Origin: Mantamonas sphyraenae
Taxonomy: Eukaryota; CRuMs; Mantamonadidae
Direction of reading: 5' to 3'
Assembly: GCA_026936335.1 (NCBI GenBank)
Contig: JAPMXV010000039.1
Coordinates: forward strand, 124,001 to 188,000
DNA length: 64,000 nucleotides
Positions 21,401 to 30,940 of the stretch are shown piece by piece; position 1 is the stretch's first letter, and every line of letters starts with the position of its first letter. The notes beneath the pieces were generated by a model that was not told where the DNA came from, searched no databases, and saw only the letters and a program-made list of their open reading frames with translations. Made by a program: the position numbers and the translations under genes.

Positions 21401-24138
21401 ACGCAGAGAGGCAACGCAAGCAGCTGGGCAAGCTGTTCAAGCACAACTTTGGCGGACAGTTGGTCAACCAGGTGATTTCCAAGGAGTGCGAACACACGAG
21501 CGAACGCAGCGAAGACTACCTTTGCCTGAGTTTGGAGGTGAAGGGTAAAAAGACACTTCAGGAGTCGCTGGAGCTGTTTGTGGAGGGCGATCTCCTGGCC
21601 GGTGACAACAAGTACAGCTGCAGCGAGTGTGGCACACACGTGACCGCTGTGCGTCGTTCGTGCCTGCGTACGCTGCCCAACACACTCGTGTTGCACCTGA
21701 AACGCTTCGACTTCCAGTACGAAACCATGCGTTACGTGAAGCTGAACAGCCGGTTTGAGTTTCCCCACCAGCTGGACATGGAGCCGTACACAGAGGTGGG
21801 GCTTGCACGCATCGAAGCCATGGAAGCGGCTGCTCAGGAGGCGGAAGGGGACGCAAAGGACGGCAGCGGCACGGGGTCGTCCTCGTCAGCAGCCGCATCG
21901 GCCGAGTTGAATGCATTGGATGAGAGCGTGCCAGACGATTACTACACGTACACGCTGGTGGGTGTGCAGGTGCACCTGGGCTCAGCCAACAGCGGGCATT
22001 ACTACTCGTTCATCAAGGAACGCGGCACAGACCGCTGGCTGGAGTTTAACGACACCACCGTGGTGCCCTTTGACCTGGAGGACCTGGACGTGGAGACATT
22101 TGGTGGCGAGGAGCCACTGAACGACGAAGAGGCGGAAAAGAAGGCCCAGGGGCTTCCGTACAAGTCGGCCTTCCGCTCCAACAACGCGTACACTCTGTTC
22201 TACGAGCGCAAGCTGGCCATGCCGTTTCCCGATGAGGATGCTTTGGTGGGCGGAGGCGCTGTGGACCACGCAGATGAGTTTGCGGGCATGCGCGACGGCG
22301 ACGCCACATCTGCCGGTGCAGACGACGGCAGCGGTGGCGGCGTCGAGGATGACGGCGATGGAAACGGAGAAAGTGAGGACGATGACAACGACGATGACGA
22401 CGAAGAGGAGGAGGAAGAAGAGGCGGATGAGGCGGATGAGGCGGAGTCCAAGGTCGAGGACAAGCTCAACACAAGCACAATCTCACTGAGCGACATTCTG
22501 ACGGGCGATGACGACGAAGCAGACGGGTTGAATGGGAAGCATGACGTGGGCAGCAGTAGCAGTGTGAGCGGTGGCGACGGTGAAGGTGGCCACGCAGAAG
22601 ACGACGATGCGGCGGCGCGTGGGAAGCGAACCGGCAGCGGTGACAAGGGAGGCACAGGAGGAGGAGGAAGCAGCAGGTTGGCGTCGCAGTCATCGACACT
22701 GGCGGTGTTGTTTCTGGCCAAACTCGCACGGGCGGTGAAGAACACGCGTGAGGGCAGTGGTGGAGGAGGTGGTGGTGGTGGTGGTGGTGGGCTGCCACAG
22801 GAGGTGGTGGACACCGTGGACAAAGACAGGTGGTTGTTTGACCACACGGATTTGCGTGAGCTTGCACCGCCGGTGGAAATCCACAAGGCGATCAACGAAG
22901 AAAACAAGAGCTTCATGCTGGAACGTCGGATCTACGACCGTGACTACGCACGCTTTGTGTGGAAGATCTGCAGTCTGTGGCCGTCGATGGAGGAGGAACG
23001 GGAGCGGGAGGAACATGCGACGGCTGTGATGCAGCTGGCGTTTTCGTTTATCTTTCGCGTGCAAGCACACCGGCCGATCAAGCAAAAGATGGCCGGGTGG
23101 AAGCGAGTGACCCGTGCGATTCTCAGCCAGGACACAGGTGCGTCGCGCTGGTTGCTGAGCACAATGCTGAGCAACATGGATTATGTGCGCAAGCTGCTCT
23201 TTGTGTGTCCCAAGTTTGAGGTGCGCGAAATGTTTGTGTTTTGCATGGCCAACGCCATGGGCAGGGTCGGCCAGCTGGAGAGCCTTTCGTACGAAATGTC
23301 CGAGACGCCAAGTCTGAACGTGGCCTTTATGAACGAGATGCTCGGCATGGTCAAGCTGGCGCGAGAGTTTGGCTCCACATGCAGCGAGTACTTTGCCATG
23401 CTGCGTGAGTTTGCCCTCCTGGGCCGTGCCGAGGCACAGTGGCTGCTGGGCAGGCACATGTTGCCCATTCTCATCCACTTTTACTGCGGCGCCGTGGCCA
23501 CCTTTCAGGCTCGCACCGTGATGCGCAACGGCAAGCGGGTCATGGTCGGTGGCAAGCCCGTGACGGCCAACATGGATCCTCTCATCGATGCCGTCAGTGT
23601 GTTGGCACGCACGTGCAGAACCGACGTGCCGGCTGAGTGGGGATTGCCTCCGTCAAGCGTGCATCAAACCAGCGACGAGCCGGGCCCTCAGCTGTCGCTC
23701 GTCGACGTGGCCACCCTGTTCAAGGAGCCCCACTTTATGGAAAAGGTGCTGCGCAACAGAGGGTACCAGGAGGCCCTGGTGGCACTCATGCACCACTGGA
23801 GCTACGAGTCGCAGAATGGCAGCCAAGCTGTGTGCACTGCCTTTGCGCGTTCCTTCCAGGGCTGCAAGCAAAGCATGTACGGTTTGATCCTGGAAACGTG
23901 GACCGAAGACTTTCTCGAGCTGGAGGATTCATTGCTGGAGTGGCGCGTGGAACTCGTTCAGAGCAGGTTGTTTGCTCTCATCAAGCGCCACATCACATCC
24001 AACCATGAGCTTGTGCACCAGGCACTGAACCGCATGATTGCCCTTGGCAACGTGCACGCAGTTGCCAAGACGTGGATTTTCGACCGAAAGCCGGCCTTGA
24101 ACGCCGAGTTGCAGAAGATCAACATGCAAATCAAATGA
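15436..24138 (+). CDS. Giant USP9X/USP24/USP34-type deubiquitinase, 3 exons
   Basis: Cysteine protease (peptidase C19) that removes ubiquitin from proteins. Exons: 15436-15496, 15626-15764 and 16077-24138. They total 8,262 nt, giving 2,753 aa. Both junctions keep frame (G|AC Asp; AG|A Arg). The body is long helical repeat with an acidic insert at about 150-260. A ubiquitin-like domain follows at about 1008-1088 (KFPVTVVIDGKELEF to SLILMDED). The catalytic domain has its Cys near 1736 in QNQGATCYMNSLLQQ, a zinc-ribbon-like CSECG insert, LHLKRFDF, EFPHQLDMEPYTEVG, the catalytic His in NSGHYYSF and WLEFNDTTV. The layout of long repeats, internal UBL, USP domain and long C-terminal tail is that of USP9X/24/34. 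I cannot say which one it is orthologous to. Ser/Gly and Asp/Glu runs interrupt the tail. Stop TGA; convergent with the ankyrin gene (82 bp). Confidence 0.93.
15497..15625 (+). other. USP intron 1 (129 nt)
   Basis: Donor GTGAGTGAGC directly after RLNKRLRI, acceptor CCCGCAG. A CTCAC-type branch sequence lies within the last 50 nt. Confidence 0.8.
15765..16076 (+). other. USP intron 2 (312 nt)
   Basis: Donor GTGAGT, acceptor GTGACAG. This is the longest intron seen here. It contains CTGACTCACTCACCC about 65 nt before its end and a GT run. I found no convincing small RNA or hidden exon in it. Confidence 0.8.
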
Positions 24139-24220
24139 AGTCTGTTTGCTGTGCAGCACATGGGTCCATGCTTCCATGCTTCGTTCATCACCAACAGTCG
24201 TTTCGATGTTTCGTTGCTGC

Positions 24221-27200
24221 TCAGCGGAGCATTGTCTTTTTGAATGTGGCGAGGGCGTCCCTTTCGACTTGCTCCAGCGCACCTGGTCCTTTCTCCAGCT
24301 TCTTCCTCATCTCGTGCACCCAACGCACCATCAACAGCGATGTCGTCGACTGCCACTGCCGCTCACGGTGTTCGTCCACCGAGTACGCACACACACGCAC
24401 AGCCATCCTCTCCAGCAGTCGTGCATCCACCTCCACGCCCAAGTCCTTCATCACCACAAGCAGTGTTTCCAGCTGCTCATCCGTCCGATCCTCGGCCAGA
24501 CCGTGCACCCTCGGTTCCCACCGGTCTGCCAGTGCCACCACAGCCTCACTGTGGACGCGGACATTGCTGCCGTAGTTTTTGCGCCGATTCCGCCTGTTGT
24601 TGTTCCGGCCATGGTCCTGGTTGTCATTCTCGAGCACCACTCGCTGCTTCACACGCCATTGACGCAGTTGATGTCCAAACCATGCCTCGAGGAACTTGTG
24701 ATTGCGCACTTTTCCTCTGTCCATCGCCCGTGATGCCCCCTTGCTTCCCAGCAACAGCAACATCGTCATCACATCCGGCGATTTGTCAGCATTTGCAGCA
24801 ACCACGACGTCCATGGCTCTCATCCTGCTGTTGTCTCCCTCCACACGCTCGTTGATGTCGCGCATGCCGTACTGCTTCAGCCACGGCAACGACGACATCC
24901 GAAAGTTCTCCACCGCCCATGCGAAGCTTGTGTTGGGCTGCACGGGGGATTCACAGTACAAGTGGTGCGTGTCATCATGAATGGAGTACGCGCCGTATCC
25001 GTAGCTGTAGCTGGAACGGGCCCCGGTGCTTCCTGTCCGCATGATCGTCAGAGCTTTCTCGCGCCCCACTCGGTTTCGGGTGAAGTTGTCCACCCTCCGC
25101 TCGATATCATCCAACAGCTGCACATAGTCGCTGTCCTGCCATATGTACAGGCGTTGGTCTCCTCGGGTGAGAGTAAGCTGGTTGCAGATTCGCCACAGCA
25201 CCTCATCCGGCATCGTTGTCCACAGATGAGTGGGCTCGTACGCATGCATCCCACCAGCCTCAAACATCACGTGTCTTTCCTCCGTGTTGATCAGCAGCAT
25301 TGTCTCAATGATCTGGTCCTCGTACTTCCAGCCGAGGTCCTTGTGCACACTGCGGCTCCAATCTCCAAGCCGCACGCCGCGGTACACCCCATTGGCACTC
25401 AGCCACTCACGTCTCTGCGTGGGATTCTTCAGAATTGCACGCATGCCCCGAACGCATTCGCTCTCCTGCTTCGCACCCACCTTGCCCTTTCCCTTTCCGT
25501 CAGACGCGGACGACGCCTCCATGCCCGACATGAGCAGGATGTACGCCACACGCTGCGATGTACACGCTGCCAACACATTGTCGCCAACACTCGAGTCCGC
25601 CCCAGCCTCCAACAGCAATTGCACGATCCGCGGGTCTCCTCCATGCACTGCACACAGCAGAGCAGTTTCGCCTCCTGCTGCCACTGCATTCACATTGGCG
25701 CCGCATGCCAGCAGATACTTGATTGTGGGAACATCGACGGCCGGGTTTCGCGTCAACGCGGCCATGAGTAGCGTCTGGCCGTCAAACGCGGCGTGTGCGG
25801 GTTCGTTCACATCCACGTACGCCATCAGGGTCACCAGCACACCGATCCTCGCGCCTTCCACAACGGCTTTGTAGCACACACTCACGTCGGGCACCGCGCC
25901 AGAGTCGATCAACAACTGGATCATCGGCGGAGCGTGGTGTTCGTTGATGGCCAGATGAAGGATGCTCATGGAGACGCCGAATCGCTGGATCGTGCGGTTC
26001 ACATCAGCTCCTGCGTCAATGAGCCGTTTTGCCACAGGCTCATTCTTTCCATTGGTCATGGACAGAGCCAAAGGCGTCAATCTGTTGGCCTTTGCGCCTC
26101 GTTGAGACGATTGAACCTCGGCAACGGGATCCACCCAAGCTCCTGCTTCCAACAACAGCCCCATGCTCTCAACGTCCAGATTCTGTGCTGCCATGTGCAT
26201 TGGCGTGTTGTGAGAATCAGGCGCGGCCAGATTTGGATCCGCACCTGCTTCCAGGAGAATCTTCATCAGCTCGTATGTGCCCACTGCCAGGTACAGAGGA
26301 GACACCGGGCCCAGCGCATTCACATCCGCCCCAGAATCCAGCAACAGTCGCACAAGTGCAGGTTCACCCACAGAGCACGCCGCATGGAGAGCCGTGTACC
26401 CGTCCTTCTCGGGATGGTTGACATCTACGCCGGCCTCCAACAGCCTGGCCACTGGCGCATAGAGCTCAGTGGTGTCGCGCCTGTACTTGTCGATGGCAAT
26501 CAACAGCAACGGCGTGTCATGCACTTGGTTTGGCGGCGGCTGATGCTGCTTCATCATCATGTCCAGCAAGCCGTCGTTTGCAAACGCCATTTTCCACAGC
26601 TTCTTGGCACGCTTCCCCCCAACCTGTGCACCATGCTTCACCAACACATCCACCACCTCTCTGCGGTCCGTGTCGAGGGCATTCTCCAGCGCCGTGTGTT
26701 GCTTTTCGTCCTTGCAGCTCACGTCTGCATTGGTGTTTTCCAGCACCACATCCACCATGGCTGCAGCAAGGTCATCGAAACTGAACTCGTCCTCCGACCA
26801 CGATTCGTAGCCCATGAAGTCTTCATCGCGATAGCTGGATCCGTAGTACTCGTCCTCGTAGTCGATATCATCGAGGTAAGCCTCGTACTCCGGGTCGCCA
26901 TCGAGTTCGTGACGGTACACCCTCTCGTAGCCAATCTTGCTCACAGCCAAGTGCAGCAGCCTCTGAGCCACGTCGGTGGACATGTGCTGGCGCAGTTTCA
27001 CCAGCGCAATGGCGCAGTCGATCTTGTCCCGCCTGTGCGACTCCATCAGCTTCCTCACGTTGCTGAAGAACTGCTCCTCCTCGATGTCGCCTTCGTTCAT
27101 CATCCTCCTTGCCAGCTCCAATGCGTTTGCTTTCGAGGCGAGCACCACAGTTGCCATGGTGGCCACGGCTCCAGCGTCCACGAGCACCTCCACCTCCTTC

Positions 27201-28555
27201 CACATCCCTTTCTCCGCAAACACGTGCACCATTGCGTCTGGCACACGGTCCACAGTGCACCCGGCTTCCATCAGCACGCTGACGACGGCAGCCCCGTTCT
27301 CCTTGTGTTTGCTCGCCGCCGCTGCTGCCTCGTCCACGTGCTCCTGCTGACATGGCAACAACAGTTCCACAAGCTGTTCCGCGTTGAAAGGCATGGCTGT
27401 GCACACATCCACCAATGCCCTTGTCCCGTGTGCGTCCGCCCCGCACTCGAGCAGCCGCTGCACCGCCTCCCACTTTCCGTCCTGTGCAGCCGCCTGCAAC
27501 GCATGCGTTCCATCCTTCTCCATGTCCCCCGCTGCTGCAATCAATGCGTACAGAAGAGGCGGTTCCATCTGCTTCACACCCTTTGTCAACGTCGTGCGGT
27601 CTGCAACCGCGCCGCCAGCGAGCAGCTTCTCGTGCAACTCCTGCGTGCCGTGTTCCAGGGCCCACTCCAGCAGACTGCTGCCCTTGCTCAGCTCTGTGTT
27701 TGGATCCACTCCCTGATCCACCAGCACCTGCATCAGCGCACCCAGCCGTCTCATCGCAACAAGGTCCACAGGCCGGTGGAGTGTTTGGTTTGACAGGACA
27801 GCTGACTCTTGGGTGACGCTAGCGCCGGCTGCGATCAGTTCCAACGCCGCTTCTTCGTTGCGTTGCATAATGGCCTGTCCGAGGGGCGTCATGCGTCGCA
27901 CCGCAAGGCCCACTGCCTCTGGACACACCTTGAGGAACGCTTGAAGCGTTTCGGGGCTTCCGTTCCCTCCGCTTTCGCTCCACACTGCGCTCCACTTGAG
28001 CTCTCCGTCCTCGTCATACTGCACCACACCCTCCTTTGTCAGCTTCCCACTGTCCAGCAGCAACTTCAAAACGCTGCTTCCCGGTTCCTTCATCGCCAAG
28101 CGGACCGGAAGGCATTCGGGCATGAGCGGTTTCAGGAAAAAGGCCGTGTTGACGTCCACGCCGTGCTCCATCAGCACGCGCACACACTCGACGTGTCCCT
28201 TGTCAATTGCTATCAGCAACGGTGCGGCCTCTGCCCTGTCACCTGCATCCACCGGATGCTTGGCACCTCGATTCAACAGCAACGTCAGCGACTCCACCAG
28301 GCCGTTGGAGGCTGCCAGGTACAAACACGTGTGCTTGCTGGACTCTAATGGTTGGTTCACATCCACTCCTTCCTTGCTCAGGTGCTCTTCAATGGCCTTC
28401 AAATCCTGCTGCAGGACAGCACCCCACAGCGACGACGGCGACTCGAGGGTCACCTCCTTGGTGGACTCTCCAAACGTCCTTGGTCCCTTGGGAACCCACG
28501 CCTTTGTCGTTGCACTTGGTTTCCACTTGGGTGATGACTTGAATCTCTGGCTCAT
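24221..28555 (-). CDS. Large ankyrin-repeat protein
   Basis: Single-exon protein of 1,444 aa. Ankyrin repeats run from about residue 60 to about 1030. Clear copies include TCLYLAASNGLVESLTLLLN, GYTALHAACSVGEPALVRLL, NTPMHMAAQNLDVESMGLLL and GETALLCAVHGGDPRIVQLL. They are interrupted near 560-580 by a Tyr/Asp/Glu-rich patch (YEDEYYGSSYRDEDF). The last 400 residues are not ankyrin: they begin near REWLSANGVYRGVRLGDWSR, include a short PDEVLWRICNQL stretch and end in a basic, Asn-rich tail. I do not recognise this C-terminal domain. No membrane segment or signal peptide is visible. Ankyrin proteins are usually adaptors; the partner is unknown. Start chosen at the first ATG of the frame (MSQRFKSSPKWK), 140 bp downstream of the next gene on the same strand. 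Confidence 0.85.
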   Translation of the reverse strand: MSQRFKSSPKWKPSATTKAWVPKGPRTFGESTKEVTLESPSSLWGAVLQQDLKAIEEHLSKEGVDVNQPLESSKHTCLYLAASNGLVESLTLLLNRGAKHPVDAGDRAEAAPLLIAIDKGHVECVRVLMEHGVDVNTAFFLKPLMPECLPVRLAMKEPGSSVLKLLLDSGKLTKEGVVQYDEDGELKWSAVWSESGGNGSPETLQAFLKVCPEAVGLAVRRMTPLGQAIMQRNEEAALELIAAGASVTQESAVLSNQTLHRPVDLVAMRRLGALMQVLVDQGVDPNTELSKGSSLLEWALEHGTQELHEKLLAGGAVADRTTLTKGVKQMEPPLLYALIAAAGDMEKDGTHALQAAAQDGKWEAVQRLLECGADAHGTRALVDVCTAMPFNAEQLVELLLPCQQEHVDEAAAAASKHKENGAAVVSVLMEAGCTVDRVPDAMVHVFAEKGMWKEVEVLVDAGAVATMATVVLASKANALELARRMMNEGDIEEEQFFSNVRKLMESHRRDKIDCAIALVKLRQHMSTDVAQRLLHLAVSKIGYERVYRHELDGDPEYEAYLDDIDYEDEYYGSSYRDEDFMGYESWSEDEFSFDDLAAAMVDVVLENTNADVSCKDEKQHTALENALDTDRREVVDVLVKHGAQVGGKRAKKLWKMAFANDGLLDMMMKQHQPPPNQVHDTPLLLIAIDKYRRDTTELYAPVARLLEAGVDVNHPEKDGYTALHAACSVGEPALVRLLLDSGADVNALGPVSPLYLAVGTYELMKILLEAGADPNLAAPDSHNTPMHMAAQNLDVESMGLLLEAGAWVDPVAEVQSSQRGAKANRLTPLALSMTNGKNEPVAKRLIDAGADVNRTIQRFGVSMSILHLAINEHHAPPMIQLLIDSGAVPDVSVCYKAVVEGARIGVLVTLMAYVDVNEPAHAAFDGQTLLMAALTRNPAVDVPTIKYLLACGANVNAVAAGGETALLCAVHGGDPRIVQLLLEAGADSSVGDNVLAACTSQRVAYILLMSGMEASSASDGKGKGKVGAKQESECVRGMRAILKNPTQRREWLSANGVYRGVRLGDWSRSVHKDLGWKYEDQIIETMLLINTEERHVMFEAGGMHAYEPTHLWTTMPDEVLWRICNQLTLTRGDQRLYIWQDSDYVQLLDDIERRVDNFTRNRVGREKALTIMRTGSTGARSSYSYGYGAYSIHDDTHHLYCESPVQPNTSFAWAVENFRMSSLPWLKQYGMRDINERVEGDNSRMRAMDVVVAANADKSPDVMTMLLLLGSKGASRAMDRGKVRNHKFLEAWFGHQLRQWRVKQRVVLENDNQDHGRNNNRRNRRKNYGSNVRVHSEAVVALADRWEPRVHGLAEDRTDEQLETLLVVMKDLGVEVDARLLERMAVRVCAYSVDEHRERQWQSTTSLLMVRWVHEMRKKLEKGPGALEQVERDALATFKKTMLR

Positions 28556-28695
28556 GTCTCACACCTCAGGATCGTTTACGTTGGGTTCATCCGCGCAACG
28601 ATTGTCCTGCACACATGGTGCATCTGAAAAACAAATACGATGATGTCTACATTGCTGGTGATCACAGGGACAGGTCATGTGTGCTGGGGTTTGAC

Positions 28696-29517
28696 CTAGG
28701 ACGAGTAGGAGGAGGAGGAGCCGCCGCCGCTGTTGTTGTTGAGCTGGGCCTTGAGCTGGTCCAGCTCACTCTGCAACGCAGCCATCTGCTGCTGCACACG
28801 CAGAGGAGGCGTGGGAATCGTCAACACTGGCGGTTGCGGTGGCAATATGCTCATTGGCTCTCCTCGCTCTCGCGGTTTTACGGCCAATCCTGGCACGACA
28901 TCGCTGGTGGACACCTTGGACGACGACCACAATGCGTACGAGTCGGCATCATACGACGACAATTGATACGGGCTGTCCGACCCAGTGGCCATGCTCTGGT
29001 CCACCGACCACGAGCTCGTCGACGTGGTCGAGTACGTATCATCCATGCTCTCCCGCCCTGCCGCCGAACGGTAGCTGTCCGTCGACATCCGTGGTTGGCT
29101 GCCTCCGTCGCTTTCCACACTCTGCAGCGCTGCCACCAGCGAATCTGTGTTGAATGCCTCCACGCCCGCCTCCTCGCCCTCTTCCCTTGATTCGTCTCCC
29201 CGGTTGTTGCTGCTCTGCTTTCCCCGCAGCGCCAGCAGCCCAGACATGCGCAGGCGCCCTCGCCGTGCTGGTGTGTGGGTGCGTGGGTGTGGTGTGTGAG
29301 TGTGTGGGTGTTTGGTGTGAGCAGTGAGTGACCTGTGTGGCCATAGGAGCACACGTTCAGACAAAGAGAGGGGCCAAAAGCAACAAAATGTTGCTCTGCT
29401 TCCTCAGCGCAAACGACACAGCTTCGGGAACAGAACAAGGATGGCAGGCTCACTACCGCTTCACATACTGGGCACATTGGGCTTGGTCGCACTGGACGGC
29501 AGCTCTGGCCTGTCCAT
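28696..29517 (-). CDS. Small Ser-rich coiled-coil protein, 2 coding exons (tentative)
   Basis: The 3' exon (29267-28696) is clear in composition. It encodes a Ser/Asp-rich segment (SYRSAAGRESMDDTY), a Pro-rich stretch (ILPPQPPVLTIPTPPLRV) and a short C-terminal coiled coil (QQQMAALQSELDQLKAQL), ending GGGSSSSYSS and TAG, the only non-TGA stop here. I join it to a small 5' exon (29517-29469, MDRPELPSS) over an intron with donor GTATGT and CA-rich acceptor CACACCAG. The sum is 621 nt, 206 aa, in frame. A further non-coding first exon probably ends at 29665 before a strong GTGAGTGAG donor. A simpler reading starts at the internal ATG near 29246 (MSGLLALRG). Function unknown. Confidence 0.5.
29268..29468 (-). 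other. Proposed intron in the Ser-rich gene (201 nt)
   Basis: Donor GTATGT, acceptor CACACCAG after a long CA-rich tract (GT-rich on the plus strand, about 29269-29320). Frame is kept across it. Confidence 0.5.
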
Positions 29518-29518
29518 G

Positions 29519-29664
29519 CTGCACGGTGAGCGCAAGAGGGAGTTGGAGGGAGTCAGTTGGCAAGCCCGTATGGAGCAGCGGAAAGTAGAACCGCCACAGG
29601 ATGCCATGGTTATGAATCCTGGGCATGTGACAGCACGCCAAGGACAGGTGGACAACTCACTCAC
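29519..29664 (-). other. Proposed 5' UTR intron in the Ser-rich gene (146 nt)
   Basis: Donor GTGAGTGAG at 29664, acceptor CACCGTGCAG just before the first ATG. If real, the first exon is non-coding and its promoter is shared with the C2-LRR gene to the right. Confidence 0.4.
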
Positions 29665-29761
29665 CTGACAAATGCTTCCTTGGGAGGGTTTTCTTGTGGG
29701 CGGCGACGACGTCTCCACCAAGACAACCCCCACACACCAACCACACCAGCCAAAACAAACG

Positions 29762-30904
29762 ATGAGCACAAGAGCTGTGTTGGTGGTGCGACTGAACCGA
29801 GCCCACGACGTGGACGACGATGGCGAGCCCATCGACACGTATGTGGAGCTGACCTTTGACGGGACGGAAAAGAAGTCGTCGACGCTGAAAAACTCGCTGC
29901 ACCCGATGTTCAACGCCTCGTTCCGATTCCGCACACCGAACATGAACATGCCCCTGGATCTGACGCTGAAGCAAGACAAGATGCTGCGTGACAAGACCAT
30001 CGGTAGCACCAGCGTGGACCTGAGCTCACTTCCGTCCAACGAGACCCAAGAGCTCACCCTGCCCCTCAGTGGATCCTCTGCCACCCTGGAGATCTCCGTG
30101 GCATACTACCCGGACGGTGAGGAGGAGGGCAGGGAGGCGGAAGAAAAGGCCAAACAGGAGCTGATGATGGCGGAGCAGCAGAAGCTGATGATGGCCTCTG
30201 CCAGCGCCATGACCTCGGCCAACATGGGCGAGTACGGCGTGGGTGGTGGTGGCTTGCAATCAAGTGGCGTGGTGGGTGTGGCACAACCCATGTATGGCAA
30301 CACGGTCGGTGGGATGGTGGGCCAACCCATGGGCCAACCGCTTTACCAGCAGCAGCAACAGGGAGGAGTCGTCATGGATGCCCCACCTGCATACGATGAG
30401 GGCCAACAGAGCAGCTCTGCGGGAGGTGCTTCGGGTGAGGTTGTCATCGACAAGAGCAACGGCGAGCTGGCCAGCACCGAATTCGGGTTGGACGGAGTGG
30501 ACCCCAGCACGGTGACCACCATCATTCTGGCAGACAACTATGTGGCTTCACTGGTCAACTTGGACCAGTTCTCCTCTCTCACGGTCCTCAACCTGCGCAA
30601 CAATTCGCTTACGTCGCTGGATGGCATTGGTTCGCAGTGCCCGGCTCTGCTCATGCTGGACGCCAGCGACAACGACATCGAAGACCTGGGCGACCTCAAG
30701 ATGTGTGGACGCATGCAACAGATCAACCTCAGCAAGAACTACCTCGAGGACTACGACGACCTTGTCGAACTCGCACAGGCTATGCCCTACCTTGCCCTCC
30801 TCGACATCCGTTCCAACAACCTCAGCGACCGTCAGAACGCAAAGGTCATGAATGCCTTTGCTGGCCGTGCCCGTGTGTTTGTCAGCAGTGAGGATTCAGA
30901 TTGA
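29762..30904 (+). CDS. C2-LRR protein A (single exon)
   Basis: 380 aa. An N-terminal C2 domain (about 3-118: RAVLVVRLNRAHDVDDDGEP, TYVELTF, HPMFNASFRF, TLEISVAYYPDGE) is followed by a Glu/Gln/Met/Gly-rich linker (about 119-235) and a block of SDS22-like leucine-rich repeats (about 236-365: IILADNYVASLVNLDQF, VLNLRNNSLTSLDGI, QINLSKNYLEDYDDL). C2 domains bind membranes or proteins, often with calcium; LRRs bind proteins. The calcium-loop acids are incomplete: the third loop reads QDKMLRDKTIG instead of a DxDxxxxDD pattern, so calcium binding is doubtful. It is a paralogue of the gene at 40616-42331. The start aligns with the start of that C2 domain, so no upstream exon is needed. I know no named family with this pairing. 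The stop lies 36 bp from the convergent neighbour's stop. Confidence 0.85.
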   Translation: MSTRAVLVVRLNRAHDVDDDGEPIDTYVELTFDGTEKKSSTLKNSLHPMFNASFRFRTPNMNMPLDLTLKQDKMLRDKTIGSTSVDLSSLPSNETQELTLPLSGSSATLEISVAYYPDGEEEGREAEEKAKQELMMAEQQKLMMASASAMTSANMGEYGVGGGGLQSSGVVGVAQPMYGNTVGGMVGQPMGQPLYQQQQQGGVVMDAPPAYDEGQQSSSAGGASGEVVIDKSNGELASTEFGLDGVDPSTVTTIILADNYVASLVNLDQFSSLTVLNLRNNSLTSLDGIGSQCPALLMLDASDNDIEDLGDLKMCGRMQQINLSKNYLEDYDDLVELAQAMPYLALLDIRSNNLSDRQNAKVMNAFAGRARVFVSSEDSD

Positions 30905-30940
30905 GATTGAGAAGAACGAAAACGCGTTTGTTGATTCGAT

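Noticed and set aside
19291-21768. 825-codon minus-strand frame inside the USP gene
   Set aside because: Mirror frame opposite conserved deubiquitinase sequence; no recognisable domain.
29441-29528. Plus-strand exon encoding a signal-peptide-like start (MAGSLPLHILG)
   Set aside because: The C2-LRR A protein already starts in register with its paralogue, and no in-frame acceptor joins this piece to it. The minus-strand exon explains the same splice signals.
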